DNA of 64,000 nucleotides, taken from positions 1-64,000 of the forward strand of contig JAHHII010000006.1 of NCBI GenBank assembly GCA_019358855.1. Direction: 5' to 3'. Numbering within the stretch: position 1 is the stretch's first letter; every line of letters begins with the position of its first letter. The DNA is from Timaviella obliquedivisa GSE-PSE-MK23-08B. Its GTDB lineage: Bacteria > Cyanobacteriota > Cyanobacteriia > Elainellales > Elainellaceae. A program made the position numbers and the translations under genes. The notes below the pieces were generated by a model, which did no database searches, was not told the DNA's origin, and was given only the letters and a program-made list of their open reading frames with translations. This document shows positions 43,414 to 54,500 of the stretch, one piece after another.

Positions 43414-44013
43414 GTGGCTTCAGGAACGTTTGAAAAAAGCAGTGCTGACTGGTGGATTCAGCAACAGCAACAGCAAGTAGGGGAATGGATAGAGTCCTTG
43501 TTCTCAGGAATTCGTTTAGGTAACTTAGGAAGCGAAGACTGGGCGCTACCAGAATGGTTTCTGCAAGGATTCTTTTGGACTGTGATTGTAGGAGTAGTGA
43601 CGGGGTTAGGCTGGCAGTTGTATCAAGTCTTTAAGCCTTACATAATGGGTTATTTGAGGCAAGGAAAATCCCGATCGCCCTCCTTCTCTTCTCTAGTCAA
43701 ACAATCAACCGCAGATTGGTTAGAGCGATCGCGCCATGCCCAAGAGCAGGGTAACTACCGCGAAGCCTGTCGATCGCTTTATATGGCATCGCTTCAGCAC
43801 CTCAGCGATCGCAATCTGGTTCGCCAAGAAGGAAGCCGAACCGATGGTGAATACCTTAGCCTAATCTCGCAGATCGATCTGCCCCTAACTTGCACTCAAC
43901 CTTATCAATTATTAATTCGCATTCATGAGCGACTGTGCTTCAGCGATGCTGCCATTTCAGCAGAAACGTTTGAGCGCTGCTGGCAAGCTTATCAGCAAAT
44001 TCAAAGCCTATGA
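43414..44013 (+). CDS. DUF4129 domain protein
   Basis: 199 residues from a GTG start. One membrane helix (WFLQGFFWTVIVGVVTGLGW, about 50-70). The cytoplasmic C-terminal DUF4129 region has the typical GNYREACRSLYMASLQHLSD and RTDGEYLSLI. It overlaps the DUF4350 gene by 4 bp. Together with DUF4350 and MoxR genes it forms a widespread membrane-associated cluster whose exact job is unknown; a role in chaperoning cell-envelope or redox complexes is often proposed. Confidence 0.8.
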   Translation: MASGTFEKSSADWWIQQQQQQVGEWIESLFSGIRLGNLGSEDWALPEWFLQGFFWTVIVGVVTGLGWQLYQVFKPYIMGYLRQGKSRSPSFSSLVKQSTADWLERSRHAQEQGNYREACRSLYMASLQHLSDRNLVRQEGSRTDGEYLSLISQIDLPLTCTQPYQLLIRIHERLCFSDAAISAETFERCWQAYQQIQSL

Positions 44014-45191
44014 AGAAAGCTTTATGGGGGCGACAACTGTGGCTCTGGGCAATCCTGCTAATTCCATTGCTTGTAATACTTGTCTTTGCATCTTTGCGCG
44101 CTCCAGCGATGCAAGGCTCGACCTACAGCCGTGCGCCCAGTGGCTATGGAGCATGGTACGCCAGTCTTCAGCAGCAGGGAATTACGGTGAAGCGCTGGCA
44201 GCAACCGTTGGAAGAATTGATGAAATCGCCGTCTTTACCCAGGGGAGAAGAGGTAGTGCAGTATGGCAGTAAACATGATTCTTCAGGGAGAGTTTTATCT
44301 AGGCTAGGAGAAGCACCAGTTACGCTAGTGCGGATAGCCAACGGGCGAGAGAGGATTTCGCTGCCGATCGCCCATCAAAATTGGGTTAAGCAAGGAAATG
44401 TGGTGATATTGCTGGGAGTGCGATCGCCTGTAACCAATGCTCCCTTTAGCTCCAACCTTCCCAGTTCGGTCGGCGCAGTCAAAGTAGAGACGCGCCGCCG
44501 CCATACCCAAAAGACGGCTGAGCAAAATATTATACTCAAAGACGCGGCTGGAGCAGTGGTATGGGAGCAAGTGCTGGGACAGGGAAAGATTATTTCGGTC
44601 GCAACGCCTCATCTTGCCGCCAATGCCTATCAAAACGAGCCTGGGAACTTCAAGTTTTTAACGAAACTCGTCATTGCATCCGGCAATCCCATTTGGATTG
44701 ATGAGTACTTCCATGGATTTCGAGATCAAAAGGCGATCGCTCAAGATAGATCAGGTAGCCTTGCTCGTTACTTAGCCCAAACCTCCTTGCCCGTCCTAGC
44801 TATGCAAGCGTTGATCATTCTCCTCGTTTTAATTTGGGAGAAAAATCAGCGGTTCGGTCTGCCCATCAAACTATTACCGCCCAAATTAGATAACAGCGAG
44901 GCATACATCCAGGCTTTGGCAGGCGTTTTGCAAAAAGCAAACTGTAGCGAATTCGTTTGGGAAACCGTTGGAAAAGCAGAGCGGGCTTACGTGCAGCGAT
45001 CGCTTGGTTTAGGGATTGATCCGGTTGAACCCCAAGTCATGGTTGATGCCTGGGTTCAGCAAACCGGAAGACCCGCCGCCGAACTTGAAGACGTATTGAG
45101 CCAGCCTCATCAAAAGCGCCCAAATCGCCAAGAGTTGCTAACCTGGTTGGGAAAAGTGCAGACCCTTCATCGTCAACTTGGGAACCCGTGA
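44010..45191 (+). CDS. DUF4350 domain protein
   Basis: 393 residues. N-terminal membrane helix (LWLWAILLIPLLVILVFASL), a DUF4350 domain with SGYGAWYASLQQQGITVKRW and WIDEYFHGF, and a second helix (TSLPVLAMQALIILLVLIW) about two-thirds along, then a cytoplasmic helical tail. Overlaps both neighbours by 4 bp, so DUF4129, DUF4350 and MoxR are produced together. Confidence 0.82.
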   Translation: MKKALWGRQLWLWAILLIPLLVILVFASLRAPAMQGSTYSRAPSGYGAWYASLQQQGITVKRWQQPLEELMKSPSLPRGEEVVQYGSKHDSSGRVLSRLGEAPVTLVRIANGRERISLPIAHQNWVKQGNVVILLGVRSPVTNAPFSSNLPSSVGAVKVETRRRHTQKTAEQNIILKDAAGAVVWEQVLGQGKIISVATPHLAANAYQNEPGNFKFLTKLVIASGNPIWIDEYFHGFRDQKAIAQDRSGSLARYLAQTSLPVLAMQALIILLVLIWEKNQRFGLPIKLLPPKLDNSEAYIQALAGVLQKANCSEFVWETVGKAERAYVQRSLGLGIDPVEPQVMVDAWVQQTGRPAAELEDVLSQPHQKRPNRQELLTWLGKVQTLHRQLGNP

Positions 45192-46135
45192 ACGACAACA
45201 CCACCTTTACACAACTCGCCAAAGCCCTCAGCCAAATTGTGGTTGGGCAGCCGACCATTATTCAACAACTCATGGTTGCGTTCCTGGCAGGCGGACACGT
45301 CATTTTAGAGGGCGTTCCTGGCACCGGTAAAACCCTTACTGTTAAGGCTCTGGCTCAGTTGGTGCAAGCCGACTTTCGCCGTATTCAGCTTACTCCAGAC
45401 GTGTTGCCCTCTGACATTTTGGGCACCAATATTTTTGACTTTAACACCCGCAACTTTACCCTTAAGCAAGGGCCCGTTTTCACAGAAATTCTACTAGCCG
45501 ACGAAATTAATCGCACTCCACCCAAAACCCAAGCGGCGCTTTTAGAAGCTATGGAAGAACAGCAGGTCACTTTAGACGGCGAAAGTATGCGCTTGCCTGA
45601 CTTGTTCTGGGTGATCGCTACTCAAAACTCCCTAGAGTTTGAAGGCACATACCCTCTACCCGAAGCACAACTTGATCGCTTCCTATTTAAATTAGTCGTA
45701 GAATATCCTGATGCCAAAGCCGAGCGGCAAATGTTGTTGAATTCCCAGACCAGCCTCCAAACGAAGCGACTGGACTTAGCAAACTTGAAGCCGATCGCCA
45801 CCGTTCAACATGTGCTAGCAGCACGGCAAACTATTCGCTCAGTGCAGGTTTCAGACGCACTATTGGACTATTTACTCACATTAGTGCAGCGAACTCGGCA
45901 GCATCCTGACTTGGCGCTGGGCGCATCGCCGCGATCGGCAGTGGCTTGGTTGCAGGCAAGTAAGGCAAACGCTTGGCTATGCAACCGAGATTTTGTGACT
46001 CCAGATGATATTAAAGCGATCGCCCCACCCTTACTCCGCCATCGCTTAATCATGCGCCCAGAGGCACAGATGGACGGGTTAAAGGCAGATGAATTAATAG
46101 CTTCGTTACTGGGTCAAGTTCCCGTACCTCGGTAA
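45188..46135 (+). CDS. MoxR-family AAA ATPase
   Basis: 315 residues. Walker A EGVPGTGKTLTVKAL, Walker B ILLADEINRTPPKTQAALLE, then EAMEEQQVTLDGE and sensor ATQNSLEFEGTYPLPEAQLD, all diagnostic of MoxR. These ATPases act as chaperones that insert cofactors or assemble complexes, usually with DUF58/VWA partners; none is next to it here, only DUF4129 and DUF4350 genes. Third gene of the operon. Confidence 0.9.
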   Translation: MNDNTTFTQLAKALSQIVVGQPTIIQQLMVAFLAGGHVILEGVPGTGKTLTVKALAQLVQADFRRIQLTPDVLPSDILGTNIFDFNTRNFTLKQGPVFTEILLADEINRTPPKTQAALLEAMEEQQVTLDGESMRLPDLFWVIATQNSLEFEGTYPLPEAQLDRFLFKLVVEYPDAKAERQMLLNSQTSLQTKRLDLANLKPIATVQHVLAARQTIRSVQVSDALLDYLLTLVQRTRQHPDLALGASPRSAVAWLQASKANAWLCNRDFVTPDDIKAIAPPLLRHRLIMRPEAQMDGLKADELIASLLGQVPVPR

Positions 46136-46152
46136 ATGATCGCCAGAATAGA

Positions 46153-46767
46153 TCATCTTTTCTGGACTGTTTCGCCCAAATACTTCGATAGGCAAGGCGA
46201 AAATACTTCGTAAATCAACGTAATGGGTTGCTCGTTATGCCAAAACAAATAGTGTCGTCCCCAAAAAGGACCCGGTTCCCCAAAAGCAAGCTCTAATGCC
46301 GCAGAATGACCATAGTGAATGCCCTGGATATCGCGGTAAAGCTCAGTCCGCGATCGCGCCAAACTCGTCCAAATCGGCAGCGATCGATTCTCCAGATACT
46401 CATCCAAATGGCTTGCCTCCCACCATGAAGCCGCGTAGGTGAGCCGCTGCCCAGAAGCATTTCGCAGCCACACCTGGCGGCGCATCCAAGGATTAGGAAC
46501 CACCTTCACGATCTCTGGTGCGCCCTCTGGGTCAGTGCCAATCACTGACATATCGATCACATCAACCTCAACGGGTTCGCCCGTTAAAAGCTGTAAGTTG
46601 CGAGTATGGGAACCATCGCCTAGCAGCAGCATTTGCCAGGTTGTTGCTAACTGCTGCTTGGGCAACCCACATTGCACCACCTCTTCTCCACCCTGCCAAA
46701 TGGGTTGAAGCGCGTGCCAAGAAGCCGGAATAGAGAGACCTTTAGAGGTTTGAATAGTTGAAGTCAA
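46153..46767 (-). CDS. Chorismate lyase-like protein (DUF98/UbiC-type)
   Basis: 204 residues. The pattern LLTGEPVEVDVIDMSVIG, then MRRQVWLRNASGQRLTYAAS and WWEASHLDEYL is that of cyanobacterial DUF98 chorismate lyases. These form 4-hydroxybenzoate from chorismate, the ring precursor of plastoquinone. From memory it matches the Sll1797 type. Converges with the MoxR gene (17 bp). Confidence 0.82.
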   Translation of the reverse strand: MTSTIQTSKGLSIPASWHALQPIWQGGEEVVQCGLPKQQLATTWQMLLLGDGSHTRNLQLLTGEPVEVDVIDMSVIGTDPEGAPEIVKVVPNPWMRRQVWLRNASGQRLTYAASWWEASHLDEYLENRSLPIWTSLARSRTELYRDIQGIHYGHSAALELAFGEPGPFWGRHYLFWHNEQPITLIYEVFSPCLSKYLGETVQKR

Positions 46768-46850
46768 GGTTAAAAAGAGAGTTACAAAACTTTATTTTCC
46801 TTCCTGCATCATAACGGATTGGAGTATTTCTGCTGGAGCAACCCGCGAAA

Positions 46851-46878
46851 AAGGGCTAGGGAAAACCTCCTAGCCCTT
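46851..46878 (-). terminator. Terminator of the tRNA-Leu gene
   Basis: AAGGGCTAGG (46851-46860) pairs perfectly with CCTAGCCCTT (46869-46878). On the minus strand the hairpin follows the tRNA by 12 bases and ends in TTTTT. Confidence 0.8.
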
Positions 46879-46890
46879 CAACGTTGGTAA

Positions 46891-46972
46891 TGCGGATGGC
46901 GAGACTCGAACTCGCAAGGCTAAAGCCACACGCACCTCAAGCGTGCGCGTATACCAATTCCGCCACATCCGC
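46891..46972 (-). tRNA. trnL-GAG: tRNA-Leu (anticodon GAG)
   Basis: 82 nt on the minus strand. Acceptor GCGGATG pairs with CATCCGC, discriminator A. D-arm GCG/CGC, anticodon stem CACGC/GCGTG with loop TTGAGGT (anticodon GAG), a long class II variable arm (TGGCTTTAGCCTT), T-arm GCGAG-TTCGAGT-CTCGC. CCA is not encoded. Confidence 0.95.
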
Positions 46973-47239
46973 AAGGTGTTAATGAACTACGTCTGAACCG
47001 TAGCTCGCTTTACAGTAGATAAGCATACTGCATAAGTTCCCTCTCTGCACAGCCAGTTTTCGCGCTCTATCTTCAGAAAAACAAAAGTTAAGCCCTGTTC
47101 TGAAAATGCATCCATAAGATAGAGGAGATAGAGGCATAAGCGTCTGACATACAAGCTGAATAAACTTGACAACCTGATAAGTAGTTATTCATCAAGACAG
47201 ATCTTAGACTCTCTGAATCTACCTAACGGGAGGAAACCC

Positions 47240-48283
47240 ATGACTGACATTGAGCAACCGTTAGACCTTACTCGTCAATATGCCCTCGATCGCGATTGCA
47301 CCACCCTTTCGCGCCACGTTCTTCAGCAACTCCATAGTTTCTCAGCCGATGCGCAAGACCTGAGTGCGCTCATGAGCCGGATTGCCCTAGCCGGAAAGTT
47401 CATTGCTCGTCGCCTTAGCAGCGCTGGCTTAATTGAAGACGCGCTGGGCTTTACGGGGCAGGAGAACGTCCAGGGCGAAGCAGTCAAAAAGATGGATGTT
47501 TACACCAACCAGGTGTTTATCTCGGTGTTCGAGCAGAGTGGACTGGTCTGCCGCTTGGCTTCTGAGGAAATGGAGAAGCCTTACTACATTCCCGAAAACT
47601 GTCCTATAGGTCGCTATACGTTGCTTTATGATCCCTTAGACGGATCATCTAATGTGGATGTCAATCTGAACGTTGGCTCAATTTTTTCAATTCGGAAGCA
47701 AGAGGGCGAAGATTTGGGTGGGACTGCCCAAGATTTGCTTCAAGCAGGGCGCAAACAAGTTGGAGCAGGCTATATTCTCTACGGACCCAGCACGATACTG
47801 GTTTATTCAATTGGTACGGGCGTTCATGCTTTCATCCTAGACCCCAGTTTGGGCGAGTTTATTTTGGCGCAGGAAAACATTCAAATTCCTAACCACGGTC
47901 CTGTTTACAGTGTCAACGAAGGCAACTTCTGGCAATGGGACGAGCCGCTGCGAGACTATATCCGCTACGTTCATCGGCATGAGGGCTATACTGCCCGCTA
48001 TGGGGGAGCGCTGGTGGGAGACTTCCACCGAATTTTATTCCAGGGCGGCGTTTTTCTCTATCCTGGAACTGTTAAACAGCCAGAAGGTAAGTTGCGATTA
48101 TTATATGAGTCTGCACCCATGGCTTATTTGATTGAGCAAGCGGGTGGCAGAGCCACAACCGGAAGGCAAGAAATTATGGATGTGATTCCTGAAAAAATTC
48201 ATGCCCGATCGCCCCTCATTATTGGCAGTCGAGAAGATGTGGCATTAGTTGAATCTTTTATTCATGAGCGCGACCGCGAATAA
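47240..48283 (+). CDS. fbp: Fructose-1,6-bisphosphatase, class I
   Basis: 347 residues. Metal/phosphate site [13 protein letters not shown] and [11 protein letters not shown] are diagnostic of the class I enzyme. It hydrolyses fructose 1,6-bisphosphate in gluconeogenesis and the Calvin cycle; cyanobacteria also have a class II bifunctional FBP/SBPase elsewhere. AGGAGG-like GGGAGGAAACCC lies before ATG. First of the fbp-zwf-opcA cluster, a typical cyanobacterial arrangement. Confidence 0.95.
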   Translation: MTDIEQPLDLTRQYALDRDCTTLSRHVLQQLHSFSADAQDLSALMSRIALAGKFIARRLSSAGLIEDALGFTGQENVQGEAVKKMDVYTNQVFISVFEQSGLVCRLASEEMEKPYYIPENCPIGRYTLLYDPLDGSSNVDVNLNVGSIFSIRKQEGEDLGGTAQDLLQAGRKQVGAGYILYGPSTILVYSIGTGVHAFILDPSLGEFILAQENIQIPNHGPVYSVNEGNFWQWDEPLRDYIRYVHRHEGYTARYGGALVGDFHRILFQGGVFLYPGTVKQPEGKLRLLYESAPMAYLIEQAGGRATTGRQEIMDVIPEKIHARSPLIIGSREDVALVESFIHERDRE

Positions 48284-48414
48284 CCTTAACCTTTAAGGAG
48301 TAAATTATCTCCTTATGAACATAGCCAGCTTATGCAGCTTATAAAAGACGAGCGATCGCATTGTCTTTTCCCTTAAAAAACTATCCCTATCCTTTCTACC
48401 GCCCCCTAAAGCCT

Positions 48415-49944
48415 ATGGTTGCTCAACTCGAAAACCCACTGCGCGTTGGTTTACAACAAGATCGAATTCCCGAACCTCAAGTTCTGGTCATTTTTGGAGC
48501 CTCTGGAGACTTAACCCAGCGCAAGCTCATCCCAGCCATTTATCAAATGAAGCTAGAGCGGCGATTACCCCCCGAATTAACCATTGTCGGCGTTGCCCGA
48601 CGAGAATGGGATCACGATTATTTTCGGGCACAAATGCGCGAAGGGATCGAAGACTACGGCGGCGGCTTGGGTCGGGAAGAAATTTGGCAGGATTTTGCAA
48701 AAGGCTTATTCTATTGCTCAGGTGATATTGATAACCCTGCGAGCTATCAAAAGCTCAAGGCTTTCCTGGGTGAGTTGGATGAACAACGAGGCACCAGAGG
48801 CAATCGATTATTTTACTTAGCGGTTGCACCTCGTTATTTTGCAGAAGCCATGCAGCAGCTTGGAGCCGCCAATATGCTGAGTGATCCCCGCAAACAGCGA
48901 TTGGTGATTGAAAAACCCTTTGGCACCGATCTTCCTTCTGCACAAGCACTCAACCGCGTAGTGCGGCAGGTTTGCCCCGAAGAGCAAGTCTACCGAATCG
49001 ATCATTATTTAGGGAAAGAAACGGTTCAAAATTTGCTGGTATTTCGCTTTGCCAATGCTATTTTTGAGCCGCTCTGGAATCGCCAGTTTGTCGATCACAT
49101 CCAAATTACGGTCGCCGAAACCGTCGGGTTGGAAGGTCGGGCTGGCTATTACGAAACGGCTGGGGCGCTGCGAGACATGGTACAAAATCACCTGATGCAG
49201 CTTTTTTGCTTAACTGTGATGGAACCTCCCAACTCCTTAGATGCTGACAGCATTCGCAACGAAAAGGTAAAAGTGTTGCAAGCCACTCGGTTGGCAAACG
49301 TAGAAGACTTAGGGTTGTCTGCGATTCGAGGGCAGTACAGTACAGGCTGGATGGGCGGCAAATCAGTTCCCAGTTATCGGGAAGAAGAGGGGGCTGCACC
49401 CGGCTCTACCACTCCGACCTATGCGGCGCTGAAGCTCGTGATCGATAACTGGCGGTGGAAAGGCGTACCTATTTATTTGCGAACGGGCAAGCGGATGCCC
49501 AAGAAGGTTTCGGAGGTAGCAATTCAGTTTAAGGATGTGCCGTTTTTGATGTTTCAGTCGGCAACGAAGCAAGCAAACCCTAACGTGTTGGCAATGCGAA
49601 TTCAGCCAGATGAAGGGATTTCAATGCGGTTTGAGGTGAAAACGCCAGGGAGTTCGCTGCGGACTCGTCCAGTAGATATGGATTTTCGATACGACTCGGC
49701 TTTTGGTCAAGCCAATACAGACGCTTATGCGCGGCTTCTGGTTGACTGTATGTTGAAAGATCAAACTCTCTTTACGCGAGGCGATGAAGTTGAGGCTTCT
49801 TGGCGGATTCTTGCGCCTTTGTTAGAGGTTTGGGATGCTCCGGCTCCTCCTGAAGCGGTTTCGCTTTATGAGGCGGGAACCTGGGGACCCGTGGAATCTG
49901 AATTATTGTTGAATCGGGATGGTCGCCGCTGGCGCAGGCTTTAG
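48415..49944 (+). CDS. zwf: Glucose-6-phosphate 1-dehydrogenase
   Basis: 509 residues from ATG 48415; the frame is open to a TTG at 48361, but family members start [15 protein letters not shown]. NADP site [11 protein letters not shown], active-site [12 protein letters not shown], and substrate-site [10 protein letters not shown]. First enzyme of the oxidative pentose phosphate pathway, supplying NADPH in the dark. Its activity depends on OpcA, encoded next. Confidence 0.95.
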   Translation: MVAQLENPLRVGLQQDRIPEPQVLVIFGASGDLTQRKLIPAIYQMKLERRLPPELTIVGVARREWDHDYFRAQMREGIEDYGGGLGREEIWQDFAKGLFYCSGDIDNPASYQKLKAFLGELDEQRGTRGNRLFYLAVAPRYFAEAMQQLGAANMLSDPRKQRLVIEKPFGTDLPSAQALNRVVRQVCPEEQVYRIDHYLGKETVQNLLVFRFANAIFEPLWNRQFVDHIQITVAETVGLEGRAGYYETAGALRDMVQNHLMQLFCLTVMEPPNSLDADSIRNEKVKVLQATRLANVEDLGLSAIRGQYSTGWMGGKSVPSYREEEGAAPGSTTPTYAALKLVIDNWRWKGVPIYLRTGKRMPKKVSEVAIQFKDVPFLMFQSATKQANPNVLAMRIQPDEGISMRFEVKTPGSSLRTRPVDMDFRYDSAFGQANTDAYARLLVDCMLKDQTLFTRGDEVEASWRILAPLLEVWDAPAPPEAVSLYEAGTWGPVESELLLNRDGRRWRRL

Positions 49945-49976
49945 TTGCTCATTGTTTACTCATTTTTCTTTACCCT

Positions 49977-51314
49977 ATGACTACTACACCGATTGTTGCA
50001 CTGCAAAAACCGAAAGAAATTTCGTTGAGTGAAATTGAGACAGAGTTAAGCCAAATTTGGCATCTTCAGAATGGCGACAAGGATGAGGCAGGGGCTGTTA
50101 GAGCGGCGACGTTTAGCATGGTGGTTTACGAGCCGGAGGAGTTTCAACAGCTTTTGGCAATTTTAGGATTTTACAAGGGGGCGATCGACGGTATTTACAA
50201 TTCCATGACCAAAGCTGCGGTCTATGAAGCCCAAAAAGCTTATGACCTAAGGCTCACCAGTCGCATTGATACAGAAACATTAGCTCGCTTACGGGAAGAG
50301 GTCAGCAAGCTTTCACCTGAGCAGAAAAAGATCTCGAATCCCAACATGCGGGGATTTGGGGTGAGTGATGTGATTGCAGTACAGAATCCTTGTCGGATTG
50401 TTAGCATTTGCCCTGTCTTAGGCGATGAAGAAGGGATAACCACGCAAGTATCGGTGTCTTGTCCCATGCCGTTGCAAAAGACAAGCACAAGTCTGATCTG
50501 CTGCGAGTACATTACCCTGCGGGGCAATAAAGCAGCACTGAACCAGATTGGAGAAGAAGTTGCTGCGCTAATGATTGCTGATTTGCCAAAGTTTGTGTGG
50601 TGGAAAGCGACCCCAAACCCAGAGCAAGATTTGTTCAAACAGATGGTAAATTCCTGCAATGGGATTATCTTAGATTCTTCTTACTTTAGTGATCCTGAAT
50701 CTGAGTTTTTGAAGATTCATGAGCTAGTGGAAACGGGGACTTCGGTAGTAGATTTAAATTGGCACCGAATTTCGGCTTGGCAAGAATTGAGTGCAGAGGC
50801 ATACGATCCACCGGAACGACGGGCTTCTTTAGAGGAGATTGATCAAATTGCGATCGACTATGAAAAAGGAAATGCGGCGCAGGCTTTGATGTATTTAGGT
50901 TGGATTGCCAGTCGGTTAGGGTGGGAACCTGTTTCTTATACCGAAGAGGGGGGCGACTATGAATTGCGCCATGTTCGGTTTACAGGTCGTCATGAGCGAG
51001 AGATTGTGGCTGAGCTAGCAGCAATTCCAACGGCAGATTCTGGAGAGATTACGGGGGATTTGATTGGGCTGCGAATGACTTCAACCAACCTAAATGCAGA
51101 TTGCTGTACAATTCTTTGCTCTGAAACGACGGGTTGTATGCGAATGGAGGCTGGAGGAAGCGCACAGGCTTGTCGAACGGAGTTGGTAACAGCGATTAAT
51201 GATCAGCGGGCTGAGTTGCTGTTAAGTCAGCAGTTGCAGCGCTGGGGTCAGGATGTTTTGTATGAGGAGAGTTTGGGAGTTGTGAATCATATTCTGCAAA
51301 TTCGCAATCGGTAG
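49977..51314 (+). CDS. opcA: Glucose-6-phosphate dehydrogenase activator OpcA
   Basis: 445 residues. Cyanobacterial OpcA activates G6PDH tetramers, particularly under redox control. The N-terminal part carries a peptidoglycan-binding-like fold (EEFQQLLAILGFYKGAIDGI, about 55-85), common in this protein. The C-terminal OpcA core follows (DLPKFVWWKATPNPEQDLF, LDSSYFSDPESEF). Starts 32 bp after zwf. A strong hairpin terminator follows. Confidence 0.93.
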   Translation: MTTTPIVALQKPKEISLSEIETELSQIWHLQNGDKDEAGAVRAATFSMVVYEPEEFQQLLAILGFYKGAIDGIYNSMTKAAVYEAQKAYDLRLTSRIDTETLARLREEVSKLSPEQKKISNPNMRGFGVSDVIAVQNPCRIVSICPVLGDEEGITTQVSVSCPMPLQKTSTSLICCEYITLRGNKAALNQIGEEVAALMIADLPKFVWWKATPNPEQDLFKQMVNSCNGIILDSSYFSDPESEFLKIHELVETGTSVVDLNWHRISAWQELSAEAYDPPERRASLEEIDQIAIDYEKGNAAQALMYLGWIASRLGWEPVSYTEEGGDYELRHVRFTGRHEREIVAELAAIPTADSGEITGDLIGLRMTSTNLNADCCTILCSETTGCMRMEAGGSAQACRTELVTAINDQRAELLLSQQLQRWGQDVLYEESLGVVNHILQIRNR

Positions 51315-51344
51315 GATTTTCTTTCTACCCTTGCCAGCCCAAGT

Positions 51345-51394
51345 CTCCACCCTTTAAGATTACACAAGTTTAAAGGGGTGGAGGCATTGTTTTT
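51345..51394 (+). terminator. Terminator of the fbp-zwf-opcA cluster
   Basis: CTCCACCCTTTAA (51345-51357) pairs with TTAAAGGGGTGGAG (51370-51383) with one bulged G; GCATTGTTTTT follows. 30 bases after the opcA stop. Confidence 0.75.
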
Positions 51395-51501
51395 GGGATG
51401 CCGAGCCTTGAGGGGCTTCCCCTCAAACTCCCCAGCAGGGGACGGTTGCGTCCCCCACACCCCCTCCAAACGGGATAACGAACACTACGCCGGGATCTCG
51501 G

Positions 51502-54500
51502 TTAAAGCTGGGGGAGTAGAAATGTGGTGATTTTCCAGGGGAAGAGTTCGTCGGTTTTAGGGAGTGTTGGTGCTTCAAGCAAGTTTGCAAAGTCAGGATG
51601 TTTCAAATCAAGACGGTGAGAAAGTAGGTTCTCTGGATTATTCTGCCAGGTAAGTCTGATCGGTTCACCGTGGCATTCGTAGCAACGTAAAACCCATAGC
51701 TTAGGATCATCCTCGGATTGTTTGAATGCAGTAATGACTAGATTTTCATTGGGTAAGTCGAAGAATTGCCCGATCGCTGGTAGTTTCCCACCCAGTCCTG
51801 ACAGCTTGACGACGCGCAAAAGTTGATTGAGTTCGTAGCCTTGGTGAACAGTTCGAGCCGATCGCCAGTCTCCTTCATGGGGATACAACGCATACGTAAA
51901 TTCATGCTTTCCCTGATCAGCATGAGGATTGGGCCATTCTGCACCCCGCAAGAGCGTTAGGCGAATCTGATGAGGCTGGGCATCGTAGCCATACTTGCAG
52001 TCATTCAATAAACTAATTCCGTAAGCATCGTCTCCTAAATCTGCCCAACGTAACGCTGGAACTTCCCATTGAGCTTTCTGGCGATCGCTTTCCCTCTTCG
52101 TCGTCCGTTGAATGGCACCGAAAGGAATCTCGTAGGTGGCATAATCTGCTTCTACGTTTAGAGAGAAAGCAGCTTTAACTAAGACATGACGCTCTTGCCA
52201 ATCTACTTCAGTTTTTATTCTCAAAATAGGCGAGTGATTTTGCAAAATATAGGCTTGTCGAAATAGCGATCGCCCAATTTTTCGTTCTACCCAAATCTGT
52301 TTTTCTAGGGCATTTTGCACCCCCAAATGAATCCCTACTAGCTCAACGGGTAATGGATGCTGAGCGTAGTTGGGATCAATATTCCAAGCATCCCAATATT
52401 GCCCTTCGTCGCGGAACGCCTGAAGTTCGTTACCTGCACCATTCAGGACTTCTCGTTGGTGCAATTTATCAAAAATGCTAGATAGATCGCCTGTAGTAGG
52501 GTCGATGGTAATCCGCAAAAATTTGTTTTCGAGGACAGAGCATTCTAAGTTCTGATCTGAAGGCAATTTGGCAGATGCAGGAGGGATTGGACAGAGCCAA
52601 AAACAACGGTAGCCCAGGGCGGGAATGGTTTCGGCTAGGAATGAGATCGATCGCCCATCTGGAGAGACTTGCATCTGGGGAAAACCCTCCAGGCTACAAA
52701 CTTGCCAATTACCTGAAGGGCTAGAAACCTCGACAATTTGCGATCGCTCCCAGTTCAAAGCATTAAACACAGCGATCGCTTGAGCTTCAGGATGGGGTGG
52801 CTCAGGCAAATGAATTTGAGTGGCGATCGCTCCTAAAGCCTGATCTCTGATGTCCCCTCCCACATTTTCTGCTTCTAACCAATAGGCATCGGCATCTTCA
52901 TAAACTTTTGGAATTGCCGAACCTGGTAAAATATCGTGAAATTGATTGAACAAAACCTTCTTCCAAGCCGATTCAATTTCAGCTTTAGGATAAGTTACAC
53001 CTGTGAGTAAAGTAGCGATCGAAGCAAATAATTCTGCTTCATACAGCAACTCTTCACACCGCCGATTTCGTAGCTTTTGATCAGCGTGTGTAGTGTAACA
53101 ACCTCGGTGAAATTCCAGGTAAAGATCTTCGTTCCAAACAGGTAATCCTGAATTAATTTGGGCTTCATTTTGGGCTTCATTCTGGATTTCACTTTGCTTT
53201 TCTATTGTTTCTAAAAAGTCCAGCACTGTCCCAAATTTCATTTCTGGGAAAAACGGCGATCGCTGCCATCTTTGCGCCACCTGCAACATGTCGCGGGTCG
53301 GACCACCCCCATGATCCCCCACGCCTGGAAGCCACAGCGATCGCTGAAACCCCGTTTTCGTCTCCCAATCAAAGGCATACTTCGCCATCTTAACGGGGTC
53401 AATCCCTTCGCCAATGGGCGCAGAATTGAGACTCAAGATTTGCGATCGATCCGCAGCTTCCCACCGAAATACCTCGTGGGGAAACTGGGTCGTATCATTC
53501 CAGCGCAGCTTTTGAGTCACAAAATAATCTACGCCACCCTGCTTCAAAATTTGGGGCAACTGCCAACAGAACCCAAAGCTATCGGGAAGCCAAGCGACTT
53601 TGCTGAGACTGCCAAACTTTTCCTGCACATAGCGCTGACCATAGAGCACCTGGCGCACCAGCGATTCGCCGCCAACCAAATTTAGCTCCGGCTCTAACCA
53701 CAGACCCGCCACGACTTCCCAGCGACCTGCAGTAACTTGCCGTTGAATAGCGGCAAATAATTCTGGACGGTTTTCTTCAATCCAGGCATAAAGGGCAGGC
53801 GAGGTGTGGCAAAAGGTCAGTTCAGGAAAGTCTTGCTGAAGTTGAAGGACAGATTTGAATGTTCGTTCGGCGGCTTCCCAGGTTTCAGCAACGTCCCAAA
53901 GCCAAGCCAGGTCTAAGTGAGAATGCCCAACCAGTTGAATCGATCGCGTCTTAACCTTCTCACTTAAAGGCATGAGGCTTTGTCGTAGATGGGTCAGAGA
54001 TTGATCAAAAGTGGAGCGATCGCCAACTTCTGCCCAGTTAATCTGAGCCACGTTCTCAGTCAATTCCTCTAACTGCTCTGGCAAAAACTGGGTTAGATAT
54101 TCCTGCAAAACCGCTAACTCATCCGCCACAAAGCCGGGTTCTGGACAGGTATCGACCGACTGATCCGCCCGTTCATAAACGCAGAGAGACTTTACCAAAG
54201 CCCCCTCATCGTGCCCTGGGCTAACGAGATGGATTAAGACCGCGATCGCCTCTCCTGGCTGAACGGCTTTGCTTAAAACAACTCGCGCAGAATGATCAAA
54301 CAGATCGCCCTCTTGAATCAGTTCGCCATTTACAAAAATCTGAGCCACTTCTGCCCACCAAGTCAGCGACAAACGCAGTTCCAACCCTTCTAAGGAATAG
54401 CCTTGAAGAGCAGAAGGGACAATGATTTCCTGCCCCAAGCAGATCGTTTGTTGACCTCTTGCCCACGCGATGTGGTCGCGGGTGTTGAGAGGCGCGACCC